The notes under the pieces are model-generated. The model was not told the DNA's origin, ran no database searches, and saw only the letters and a program-made list of their open reading frames with translations. Shown here piece after piece: positions 24,126 to 31,697 of a stretch of 32,246 bases of DNA. The first letter of the stretch is position 1; each line of letters starts with the position of its first letter. The position numbers and the translations under genes are program-made. Source of the DNA: an uncultured Bacteroidales bacterium (lineage in GTDB: Bacteria > Bacteroidota > Bacteroidia > Bacteroidales > UBA932); NCBI GenBank assembly GCA_934678915.1, contig CAKUSF010000011.1, positions 1 through 32,246 of the forward strand, in the 5' to 3' direction.

Positions 24126-24440
24126 ATGGAATTCAAAACAAACATGAGCAGGGAAGAGTTCGTAGAATACCTGCACGAAATTCTATCTGATTATCATAAG
24201 GATAACCAGATAGATTTGATGCCTATCTTGCAGCGCGCATATTCAATCATCAAGGAAGACGCGCGGATCAACCTTAACGATGACTATAAGGTCATCCAGA
24301 AAGGCAAGAGAGTTTCTATCTGTTTCGATGGACAGTACTATTTTCTTATGTCAACAATTAATGGGAAACCTTTCGCGCCAGCAAAAACGAAAGAGGCATT
24401 GATGGAAGATTATAAGGCCATCGAAGAAAACGCGGAATAA
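24126..24440 (+). CDS. Small cytosolic protein of unknown function
   Basis: A 104-residue product beginning MEFKTNMSREEFVEYLHEIL. It has no signal peptide. The first half is predicted helical and acidic; the second half has short strands (YKVIQKGKRVSICFDGQYYF) and a helical acidic end. I do not recognise a family. It is the last gene of the leader / peptide / fimbrillin / two-lipoprotein operon, 12 nt after the previous stop and about 60 nt before a strong terminator. A cytosolic partner at the end of a surface-protein operon could be regulatory, but nothing in the sequence shows that. Confidence 0.65.
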   Translation: MEFKTNMSREEFVEYLHEILSDYHKDNQIDLMPILQRAYSIIKEDARINLNDDYKVIQKGKRVSICFDGQYYFLMSTINGKPFAPAKTKEALMEDYKAIEENAE

Positions 24441-24499
24441 TACTTGAACGCAACTTGGCTAAATCCGCAACAATGAAATAAATGCTGTTTTGGTACGTA

Positions 24500-24561
24500 A
24501 AAAGCCCCTCTGGTGTACTAAACCGCTTCCAAAAGGCGGTTGGTACGTCAGAGGGGCTTTT
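24500..24561. terminator. Nested-hairpin terminator of the fimbrillin operon
   Basis: A perfect 13-bp outer stem, AAAAGCCCCTCTG (24500-24512) with CAGAGGGGCTTTT (24549-24561), encloses a second hairpin: GTAC...AACCGC paired with GCGGTT...GTAC. The A-run and T-run on its sides allow termination from both directions. GGTACG recurs three times around it (about 24492, 24542, 24565). Confidence 0.85.
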
Positions 24562-24598
24562 GCGGTACGGAATTGATCCTGATCCTCAACAGCAAGGG

Positions 24599-24825
24599 CT
24601 ATAGATCGTCATCGGTGAGGCCGAAGCGCTCAGCTATGTCGTCGGGGATGTCATCGAGGCCGTTGCTGTAGTCGATCTCGTCCCAGGCTTCTTCCATGGC
24701 GCGGTGGTCTTTTTGGGACAACCAATGCCTAGGTCACAACGAAGGAAGAATGTCTCTACTGAGGCTTTGAGTTTGTCGATTTCGGGCTGATGGCTGGTGC
24801 AGGGCAGTCCTCTGATTATAAGCAT
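24599..24825 (-). pseudogene. Probable frameshifted remnant of a small gene
   Basis: Two minus-strand frames abut. The upstream frame (24825 down to about 24700) encodes MLIIRGLPCTSHQPEIDKLK and continues to FLRCDLGIGCPKK. The downstream frame (24697-24599) reads MEEAWDEIDYSNGLDDIPDD and ends with the natural-looking ERFGLTDDDL plus a stop. Each half looks protein-like but they are in different frames, with CCCAAAAAG near the junction. I do not recognise the parent family. The 32-residue downstream frame could instead be a tiny intact gene. Confidence 0.35.
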
Positions 24826-25047
24826 AATAAGGAATTGCCTTTAGTTGACTCCAGCCAAAGATAATCCTTTATTTTACTAAAAAACAACCACTTAAGCAAC
24901 ACGAATATTAATAGTTTTCCAGACTAGCTTCGGAAGAGAAAATTCAACCCAGAATCAATCTTCATTCAGGATCTGAATTAATTCAGCAGGAGTGACCACT
25001 ATCGGTTTTTTAGGGAAGTGCTAACTGGCTTTCTTTCCCACGACCTT
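24826..25047. other. Spacer with a short coding remnant
   Basis: A minus-strand frame at about 24957-25024 encodes HFPKKPIVVTPAELIQILNE plus Asp and a stop, with a stop codon directly upstream. It looks like the C-terminus of a lost gene. Otherwise I see nothing here; no clear terminator for the TonB-receptor-like gene that ends at 25048. Confidence 0.3.
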
Positions 25048-27669
25048 TTACTTAAGGCTGAAACGCACGCTGAATGTGACAGAGGTTGGGCGAAGGCGGT
25101 AGAGTGTTGTGTGCGTGGTGTTGGTGCTGAAATATGAAGTGCCGTAATATTTGGTGCCCAAAAGATTGGTTCCTTCGGCAACATATTCAAGACGCTTGTG
25201 CTTGAAGGACAGACGCAGGTTCGCGAAGAACATATTCCTATCAAAACCGCTGATGCCATTGTTGTAGAAATGGCGGCATGAAGCTCCAGCGATGATTTTC
25301 TTTCCGATCAGGAAGTTCAGTGAAACGGTCTGGCGGATCGCGTGGATAGGGTTGGAGCCGTGCACACCGGTCATGCTGAATTGATAGGATTGGAATGTTC
25401 CAGAATATGACAGGACGGAGACATTACTGATCCTCGATTCCACCATGGTGGACAACGTCAAGGCATCATTGGTCGCTGGGATTGTCATTCCTTGACGGAT
25501 GAGATCAGCCCATGAACGGGACCATTCTGAGCTCAATTTGACAGTTGTCGCTATCGACTGAAAGCGTTTACTGACATTCGCCCCGAATGACACTCCAGAC
25601 TTTTCATCAGGAATATGATAGGACACCAGACTGCTCAGAAGTCCAGAATAATTCACACCCGACTTGAAGTCAGCGCGGGACATCCAAGACATAACCGAAG
25701 CGTTGGCAAAGAAAGCCTTGACAGCGTTTGAATACGAAAGATCGAGTGACACCGAGCCGCTTCTTGTTCTGTTCCAGTCACCGCTTCTTCTTTCCAAAGT
25801 CCTATAATCTCTAAGAATATACCCACCGAACATATCGTAAAGGCCGCCTAGTCTCTCACCGTAATTCGCAGATGTTTTGATGGTCAGGTTATAGGTTGGT
25901 GTCCATTTAATTGACGCGCTCGGAGAAAGAATCACACGTCCACAAGAAGATTTGGAGGCTAGCCGATCATCAGAACAAATGTCCACATAAGCCACCGGGC
26001 AATAAAAATCAAAATTAAAACGCCCGGAGATTGAATAACTGACAGATGGGGTCAAAGACAAATCAACACGACGCCAACCGATGTCATTACGCATCGAATC
26101 CGCTGGAGTCAACTCTGAGCGAAAGCCTTCAAAATCGACAGTACCTCTCGCTGCCAATCCAAAAATCCACTTCCGTACCTGACGGGATGTGCTGACAGAG
26201 GTCACTGAATTTAATTTCGTGGACAGGATGTCCTGCCGGAGTCCGTCACCGACGACACCATATTCGCCAAGAATATTCGGGATCACGGAAAGGTACGATT
26301 TCCGCCTTGAATAATGCGTGTCGGACCAGATGTTCAACTGCCATTTGCCTAACCGATGGATCGCGTTCAGATGATTGCGCAACTTAAGATAAGGCAGATG
26401 CGAGTGCTGGCCGAATGTTTCCGAATCACCAATGACTTCACCATCGGCATCTGAGCCTTTGACTGTCAACTCAATATTATCATTCAAGTAGTGTCTTGTC
26501 GAATTAAGCCTGAATTTCAGATCAGTCTTTAGCTCATCCATCACCTGAACCGAGGACATCCCTTCTGAAATTCTGAACGAAGGTGCATCCAATAAATGAT
26601 AAACCGTCTCGGACGATGACTCGGCCCTGCGTCTGTCACGGAAGTAATGTGCTTGTGCTGTCAGCTCGGTGTTCTTGCCGGCCTTCACTATTCCGTTGGC
26701 CGATGCGGAATGAATGTTATTGTTCAGCCATGTGCTCTCATCAAGAGGGGGCTGGGACGGTGACACTATCGAGACTAGCTCAGGAATCGAACCAAACCCA
26801 GAATATTGATCGCTCAGTTCCTTGGAAACATCACGCCCCATGTTGTTTCCTTTGTAGGTAAGGATGGTCTGGAAACCTTTCGTAAAGTACATAGGAGTGA
26901 ACTGCCCAGACCATTGCAGCGGTTTGTAGCCAGCTCCCGTCTCGACCACACCATTCCAAGTTCCTTTCGACTTCTCCTTGAGTTTGAGATTCAACGCGGC
27001 CTGGTCAGACCTCACCCAATCCTGAAGGACTTTTATCGGCTGATGATTCTCATAGACCTCAACGCTTGCCACATCCTTTGCCTGGACATTATTCGTGGCG
27101 ATGCCGTACTTACCTCCGAGCATGTCCATGCCCTCGATGTAGAATTTATTGATGGCCACACCGTTATACTTCACGCCACCACTTTCGGACACCTCTATTC
27201 CCGGCATCTTCCGGAGCACATCGCCTATGCTCCGGTCTGTTGAGTCCCGGAATGAAGACACATAATAGGTCAGTGTGTCGCTCGAACGCTTGACCGGGTC
27301 TGCCTTGACTGTCACTTCACGGATTGTCTGATTGGAATAACGCACCTTGAAATCCACTTTCCTCATGGATTTCGTCAGAATTTTTTCCTGACGCGCCACA
27401 TTGAATCCGGAGACCATCAGCAAAAGAGTATCGGCCTCGGAATTGAATGTGATCTTGTAGGAACCGTCCGCTGATGTCATCGCGAACGCGATTATGCTCA
27501 CGGCATCCGGACAGCGGAGCATCACGTTCACCGCCTCAACCGCAGCACCGCTTTCAGCATCGGTCACACGTCCTGAGACTATGCGCTGGGCTGAGGAACC
27601 GATCTCGGCCATCAGCAAGGTCAAAAGAACCAGTAATAAAGGTAATATTCTATTCAATCTATCAGGCAT
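25048..27669 (-). CDS. TonB-receptor-like outer-membrane protein (third in cluster)
   Basis: An 873-residue outer-membrane protein. It has a signal peptide (MPDRLNRILPLLLVLLTLLM) and a carboxypeptidase-regulatory-like beta domain (SGRVTDAESGAAVEAVNVML, then DGSYKITF) at about residues 32-110. A plug domain follows (SIGDVLRKMPGIEVSESGG, GVAINKFYIEGMDMLGGKYG, VASVEVYENHQPIKVLQ) at about 150-225. The long beta barrel ends in RPTSVTFSVRFSLK. The plug form 'KFYIEGMDM.G.KYGIATNNV' is typical of a non-SusC class often encoded beside GLPGLI proteins. It has its own -7 box 21 nt upstream and is paralogous to the two other barrels here. The ligand or cargo is unknown. Confidence 0.85.
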   Translation of the reverse strand: MPDRLNRILPLLLVLLTLLMAEIGSSAQRIVSGRVTDAESGAAVEAVNVMLRCPDAVSIIAFAMTSADGSYKITFNSEADTLLLMVSGFNVARQEKILTKSMRKVDFKVRYSNQTIREVTVKADPVKRSSDTLTYYVSSFRDSTDRSIGDVLRKMPGIEVSESGGVKYNGVAINKFYIEGMDMLGGKYGIATNNVQAKDVASVEVYENHQPIKVLQDWVRSDQAALNLKLKEKSKGTWNGVVETGAGYKPLQWSGQFTPMYFTKGFQTILTYKGNNMGRDVSKELSDQYSGFGSIPELVSIVSPSQPPLDESTWLNNNIHSASANGIVKAGKNTELTAQAHYFRDRRRAESSSETVYHLLDAPSFRISEGMSSVQVMDELKTDLKFRLNSTRHYLNDNIELTVKGSDADGEVIGDSETFGQHSHLPYLKLRNHLNAIHRLGKWQLNIWSDTHYSRRKSYLSVIPNILGEYGVVGDGLRQDILSTKLNSVTSVSTSRQVRKWIFGLAARGTVDFEGFRSELTPADSMRNDIGWRRVDLSLTPSVSYSISGRFNFDFYCPVAYVDICSDDRLASKSSCGRVILSPSASIKWTPTYNLTIKTSANYGERLGGLYDMFGGYILRDYRTLERRSGDWNRTRSGSVSLDLSYSNAVKAFFANASVMSWMSRADFKSGVNYSGLLSSLVSYHIPDEKSGVSFGANVSKRFQSIATTVKLSSEWSRSWADLIRQGMTIPATNDALTLSTMVESRISNVSVLSYSGTFQSYQFSMTGVHGSNPIHAIRQTVSLNFLIGKKIIAGASCRHFYNNGISGFDRNMFFANLRLSFKHKRLEYVAEGTNLLGTKYYGTSYFSTNTTHTTLYRLRPTSVTFSVRFSLK

Positions 27670-27689
27670 GTCGGCATCAAGTGTTCTAT

Positions 27690-27724
27690 CAAATATACAA
27701 ATTATCTGTCAATATATCTGTCAA
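27690..27724 (-). promoter_or_regulatory. -7 box and direct repeat upstream of the last TonB-receptor-like gene
   Basis: Minus-strand TATATTTG (27690-27697) is a perfect -7 box 21 nt before the ATG at 27669. Upstream of it TATCTGTCAA occurs twice in the same orientation, 12 nt apart (27703-27712 and 27715-27724). That repeat lies where a -33 box or activator site would be. Confidence 0.5.
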
Positions 27725-27760
27725 GCTCAATTAATATTTCTTACATGCAGGGAAGAAGAA

Positions 27761-30340
27761 TCAGACATTAAACCTAAGCTTCAACATCACGGAGGCAGGG
27801 CGGATAGCGCGGGTGGTGGAATATTCGATCAGATCGGTGGAGTTGACGCTACTGAATGATTTGCGGTTCAATAGGTTGCGGGCGATGATGAAGTACTCGA
27901 AACGATGCTTCTTGTACGACAGAGAAAGGTCGGCGAACAGGGTGTCTTTTCCGCTGATGTAGTCATTGCGGTAATGCTCGAATTCTCCACGAAGATTCCA
28001 GGATTTGCGGAAAGACCAGTTGGCCACTAATGACTGGCGCAAAAGGAATATTGACGAGAGGAACTCAGCATGAGAGAGTCCGCTGGAAATGTTTGAGAAG
28101 GAGCAGGAATATTCCATATTCAAGAATGAAGACAACCTTGTCTGGACTCCGAGTTTTCCTTGGATGACGGAACGACGGACTGACATCCGGTCGCCTTGAC
28201 GGATGATAGGTGACTCGCCTATCGACCAACTCGCGCTAGTGTTGATTGTGGTGGAAAGGCTTTGGAAGCGTTTGGCGGCATTGATGGACACATGAAGATT
28301 GTCCGAGTGGTTGTCCACCGCCAATGCTGACTCCTGGAATCCGAAACCATCTATGATAGAACTGAATATCAAGTCACGCCATGACCTTGACCATCGCAAG
28401 GCCGCGGAAGCGACAAGGCCCGAAAGAGGATTCTTATACTCCAATCTTCCGGAAACGGCCAAGGAAGATGTGTTCGGAAGCACTCCGGCCTTGCGGACAA
28501 GCATCCTGTAATCCGTCAGAATGTAGCCGCTGTACAAGTCATTAATCTCGCCTTCAATGTCATTATAAGATGCTGATATGTAGTACCTTAAATGATTGGT
28601 AGCATCTCCCGACACGGTCAATTTCGGAGTAAGCAAAACACGATTGTTGATGATTTCGGATATTCTTGAAAGTCTGTATCCCATCGGGAAACTCAATGTG
28701 ACCTTCATAGGATCTCCAAGATTGTACTCTATCGCAGGATTGAGGATCAGGTCGAACCTTCTTAACGACAAATCGTTTTTCAGGCTATCTGGAGAAATCT
28801 GAGAAGGATGAGCCTTTAGCTCTGAAACTAGGTTTTCAATGCGTAGGTTAGCATTGCCGATGACACGGAACTGCCAATTGCCAGTGCTGACGGAGAATCT
28901 TAGTTCATTCAAAGTTTTCAGACGTTCGGACACGACTGACTGAACGGCATCCGATGCGTTGTCAAAGAACATGAACGAGCTGACATAAAGACTTTCTGGA
29001 AGACGGGAATATTCAGTGTCTGAGAGTATCGAAAAGACCTTTGAGCCTAATCTGACCAAATCAGTGAAGCTATTTCTCAGGACAATTTTGTCCGATTTAT
29101 GACGCTGCGATGTTTCTCCAGCTATTCCAAAATCATCATTCCAAATCCTGTTAAATTCCACAGTCTCATTTAGATAGTGCCGCGAAGAGTTATGCCTCAA
29201 TTTAAGTTCCAGATTAGCTTGGCTTGTCGAGAGTTTGGAATAAAGATTCTCATTTACATTAGCAATAGCAATAGACCCGTCACTGAAAAAATATTTTGTG
29301 CAAGACTGACCGTCAGCTGCCTGACGGTCTTTCAAATATGTGGCCTTGGCCACCATGTCAAGATCTTTACGAGGTTTCGACATCACATTGGCCGACAATG
29401 CGTGCAGGCTATTGAAAAAGTATTTTGACCGGTCGATGGAAGGCTCTGACAAGGTGCGGACTCCTAGCATTTCTGATTGTTCGTCAATCAGTTCGAACGG
29501 AAGGATCTCCTTTGATGCGACATCTTCCCCTTCATTGTTGCCCTTGTAAGTCAGAAGGGTCTGCAACGTCTTAGCGAAACGCATTACCAATCCTTCCGCG
29601 TTCCACATCATCGGTTCGTAACCGGCACCAAGCTGTACCATGGCGTTCCACACACCCTTGGCATCATCCTTCAAGCGCAAGTTAAGCGCAGCCTGATCCG
29701 TCCTTTCTAGGTCTTCTAAAGCTTTGACAGGTTGATGCCGTTCATAGACCTCGACATTTGCTATGTCCTCGGCCCGGACATTATTCGTGGCCACGCCATA
29801 AGACTTACCCATCATGTCCATGCCCTCTATGTAGAAGCGGTTGATCGGCTTGCCATTGTAGGCGATCCGGCCATTTTCCTCCACCGATATTCCCGGCATT
29901 CTCTTCAAAACATCGGCAATGACACGGTCCGTTCCTTCCTTGTATTGCGAGACATGATAGACAACCGTATCCCCTTTGGCCGACATCGGGGCGGCCTTTA
30001 CTTTGGCTTCCCTTATCATCAACGGAGATGTTGTGACTAGGATGTCAAGCCATTGATCCGAAGCGGGTATATTCCTTTCCTGCATCTTGATGTCCATCCC
30101 GGAGCAGCGAAACACAAGAGAGTCAGCCGTACCGGAATATTCAAGTCTGAAATACCCATCCCCATCCGTCAAGCAGAAGCCGAGCATTGACTTGCGGTCC
30201 TGCCCTAAAAGCATGACGTTCACTCCAGCGGACGGTTCCTCTCCTTCCTTGAAGCGAACCGTCCCCTGAATCACAATGCTTTGAGCCATCGACACGAGCG
30301 AGGACAACAAAAGAAGGTATGTCAACAGCCACCTTGCCAT
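27761..30340 (-). CDS. TonB-receptor-like outer-membrane protein (second in cluster)
   Basis: An 859-residue paralogue of the 25048-27669 product with the same plan: signal peptide MARWLLTYLLLLSSLVSMAQ, regulatory-like beta domain (IQGTVRFKEGEEPSAGVNVM), plug (VIADVLKRMPGISVEENGR, KPINRFYIEGMDMMGKSYG, IANVEVYERHQPVKALED), then a barrel ending RPASVMLKLRFNV. The start is ATG 30340, 2 nt after the GLPGLI stop codon, so the two are translationally coupled. No clear TonB box is visible. The gap of 91 nt to the next barrel gene holds a separate promoter-like element. The class is usually called TonB-dependent receptor or outer-membrane beta-barrel; transport direction and substrate are unproven. 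Confidence 0.86.
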   Translation of the reverse strand: MARWLLTYLLLLSSLVSMAQSIVIQGTVRFKEGEEPSAGVNVMLLGQDRKSMLGFCLTDGDGYFRLEYSGTADSLVFRCSGMDIKMQERNIPASDQWLDILVTTSPLMIREAKVKAAPMSAKGDTVVYHVSQYKEGTDRVIADVLKRMPGISVEENGRIAYNGKPINRFYIEGMDMMGKSYGVATNNVRAEDIANVEVYERHQPVKALEDLERTDQAALNLRLKDDAKGVWNAMVQLGAGYEPMMWNAEGLVMRFAKTLQTLLTYKGNNEGEDVASKEILPFELIDEQSEMLGVRTLSEPSIDRSKYFFNSLHALSANVMSKPRKDLDMVAKATYLKDRQAADGQSCTKYFFSDGSIAIANVNENLYSKLSTSQANLELKLRHNSSRHYLNETVEFNRIWNDDFGIAGETSQRHKSDKIVLRNSFTDLVRLGSKVFSILSDTEYSRLPESLYVSSFMFFDNASDAVQSVVSERLKTLNELRFSVSTGNWQFRVIGNANLRIENLVSELKAHPSQISPDSLKNDLSLRRFDLILNPAIEYNLGDPMKVTLSFPMGYRLSRISEIINNRVLLTPKLTVSGDATNHLRYYISASYNDIEGEINDLYSGYILTDYRMLVRKAGVLPNTSSLAVSGRLEYKNPLSGLVASAALRWSRSWRDLIFSSIIDGFGFQESALAVDNHSDNLHVSINAAKRFQSLSTTINTSASWSIGESPIIRQGDRMSVRRSVIQGKLGVQTRLSSFLNMEYSCSFSNISSGLSHAEFLSSIFLLRQSLVANWSFRKSWNLRGEFEHYRNDYISGKDTLFADLSLSYKKHRFEYFIIARNLLNRKSFSSVNSTDLIEYSTTRAIRPASVMLKLRFNV

Positions 30341-30342
30341 TA

Positions 30343-31146
30343 TCAATAGTCCCTCTCCCTTAAATCATACTTTCTCTCCGTGGCCAAATTTCCAAGCCCA
30401 GCCTCCTTTGCCTTGGCCTCATTGATAAAACTCTGTCCCGAATATGCCCTCAAATATTTCTGGCGTGTCACCTTGGTGTACTTTTTCTTCCCGCCAGACC
30501 AATCAAACACAGTCACTTCACCTGGTGATTCAGCAGAGACGGAAACCATTGAATATGAATATTCCCGTCCGCTATCGTATGCCTCGAATATAAGTCCCGG
30601 CAGTCCCCACAGTTTCCAAGGTCCAACACTCAAAGGGACCTCGACCGAATACCACGCGATCCATCTCCTGCCATGGAAATCAGCCTCCGCCATACAGCAC
30701 TCATAGCCAAGTATCGTCTTGACCGAATCGCTCAGGGCCCATTTCAGAAGTTCCCTGTCCTCCGTAAATTCCACAGGTACCTTTCCCAACTTCGCCCGTG
30801 TGGTGATGGAACCTTCCGGCCAGTTCTGGTAGATGTACTCAGACGTGTTGCTAGTCAGCTCGCTTATCCGTCCTTCCTTAGCGTACCGCAGCATCAGCTG
30901 CCTAAAATCCTGCGGGCCATTAGGCTGAGCCTTAAGCGAATCCGCAAACAGCAAGTCCTTGCTGTAGAATGCCGAAGCGGTTCTGCCCACCTTCAAGATC
31001 AGAGTGTCGTCCACACTTCGCCCCGACAACGTGTCCACAACCACCGTTTCAAGATAGCGGCACTCAAGGATGGCCGGCTCGATTACCTTACTCTGCGCTG
31101 AGATCGATGGAAGCACACCTACCAAAAGGCCAAGGATGAATGCCAT
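30343..31146 (-). CDS. GLPGLI family secreted protein
   Basis: A 267-residue exported protein named for the motif seen here as GPWKLWGLPGLIFEAYDS at about residues 174-191. Other family landmarks: the preceding GYECCMAEADFHGRRWIAWY, with GPW just before the motif, and the early CRYLETVVVDTLSGRSVDDTLILKVG-like strand region. ATG 31146 gives MAFILGLLVGVLPSISAQSK, a clean signal peptide, and avoids overlap with the peptide gene upstream; an ATG at 31233 is possible but would overlap it. It lies 2 nt before the second TonB-like barrel. The family is Bacteroidetes-wide and of unknown function, and is recurrently linked to barrels of this class. Confidence 0.88.
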   Translation of the reverse strand: MAFILGLLVGVLPSISAQSKVIEPAILECRYLETVVVDTLSGRSVDDTLILKVGRTASAFYSKDLLFADSLKAQPNGPQDFRQLMLRYAKEGRISELTSNTSEYIYQNWPEGSITTRAKLGKVPVEFTEDRELLKWALSDSVKTILGYECCMAEADFHGRRWIAWYSVEVPLSVGPWKLWGLPGLIFEAYDSGREYSYSMVSVSAESPGEVTVFDWSGGKKKYTKVTRQKYLRAYSGQSFINEAKAKEAGLGNLATERKYDLRERDY

Positions 31147-31204
31147 ACGCAACCTAATTGCGCCATAAGGAGAGAACTTCTCCTCATAGCGGAATGAAAG
31201 AGGA

Positions 31205-31375
31205 TTACTTCGCACAATACATGTTCCAAGCATCGGTTGCATTCGCCCATTCTTCATCAGTCCAAGTCTGAACCTCAGTCTGATACTCAAACATTTCGTT
31301 CAACTGTTTACAGTACTCTTCACGTGAAATACCACCCGATATTTCATTCATTTGTTTTTTAGATAGTTTGTACAT
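31205..31375 (-). CDS. Short peptide with double-glycine-type leader
   Basis: A 56-residue product beginning MYKLSKKQMNEISGG, which has the look of a GG-type leader (Leu-Ser-Lys-Lys-x-Met... then Ile-Ser-Gly-Gly at 12-15) as used by bacteriocins and other peptides cleaved by C39 peptidase-transporters. The predicted 41-residue remainder starts ISREEYCKQLNEMFEYQ and ends ATDAWNMYCAK. It is acidic, has three Trp and a cysteine near each end that could form a disulphide. An in-frame ATG two codons earlier (31381) is possible. It lies 58 nt before the GLPGLI gene behind a -7 box. No C39 transporter is in the window. It was too short for ordinary gene calling. Confidence 0.65.
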   Translation of the reverse strand: MYKLSKKQMNEISGGISREEYCKQLNEMFEYQTEVQTWTDEEWANATDAWNMYCAK

Positions 31376-31434
31376 AATCATTAAAGTTAAACATTATACA
31401 TACGGCTATTGCCCAAAACAAATTAAAATAGCAT

Positions 31435-31566
31435 CTAATTTTCGATAGGTAGCCAGCACAAATATAAATCATTTTTACCAGAGGCATCGCACGCAACGGT
31501 ATATTTCGCCTTACACATAATCCTTCCGAAACAATAACTAGCCATCACATATTCAACAAAATACAT
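31435..31566 (-). CDS. Possible small Cys-rich peptide
   Basis: A 43-residue frame reads MYFVEYVMASYCFGRIMCKA, continues KYTVACDASGKNDLYLCWLP and stops after IEN. It has four cysteines at 12, 18, 26 and 37. It lies between the partial barrel gene and the GG-leader peptide gene, on their strand. Its 3' part overlaps the -7 box TATATTTG at 31459-31466, so both calls cannot be equally strong. No ribosome site or family supports it; it may be chance or a remnant. Confidence 0.3.
   Translation of the reverse strand: MYFVEYVMASYCFGRIMCKAKYTVACDASGKNDLYLCWLPIEN
31459..31466 (-). promoter_or_regulatory. -7 box for peptide-GLPGLI-TonB barrel genes
   Basis: Minus-strand TATATTTG matches TAnnTTTG exactly, about 80 nt before the peptide gene. 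The -33 region is weak. It would drive the GG-leader peptide, GLPGLI and the second barrel as one transcript. Confidence 0.5.
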
Positions 31567-31697
31567 CATCAGCAGAAGTCATCTGTAAGACAAGAATCTT
31601 ACAAGTAAGATTTCATTGGGAAAAATCATAGATGGAGAGCCGTAAAGGCGGAGTTTTGTCAAGGACAAAAGAGGTGGTTGTAAGAAAAAAACGAGGG
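31567..31697. other. Intergenic region with inverted and direct repeats
   Basis: GTAAGA (31585-31590), TCTTAC (31597-31602) and GTAAGA again (31605-31610) form alternative overlapping hairpins. GCC/GGC and TTTTGTC/GACAAAA hairpins follow at about 31640-31673. One of these could end the upstream barrel transcript read leftward, but none is a clean terminator. Confidence 0.35.

Noticed and set aside
24999..25259. Minus-strand frame overlapping the end of the barrel gene
   Set aside because: It lies out of frame within a conserved barrel C-terminus and has no plausible product.
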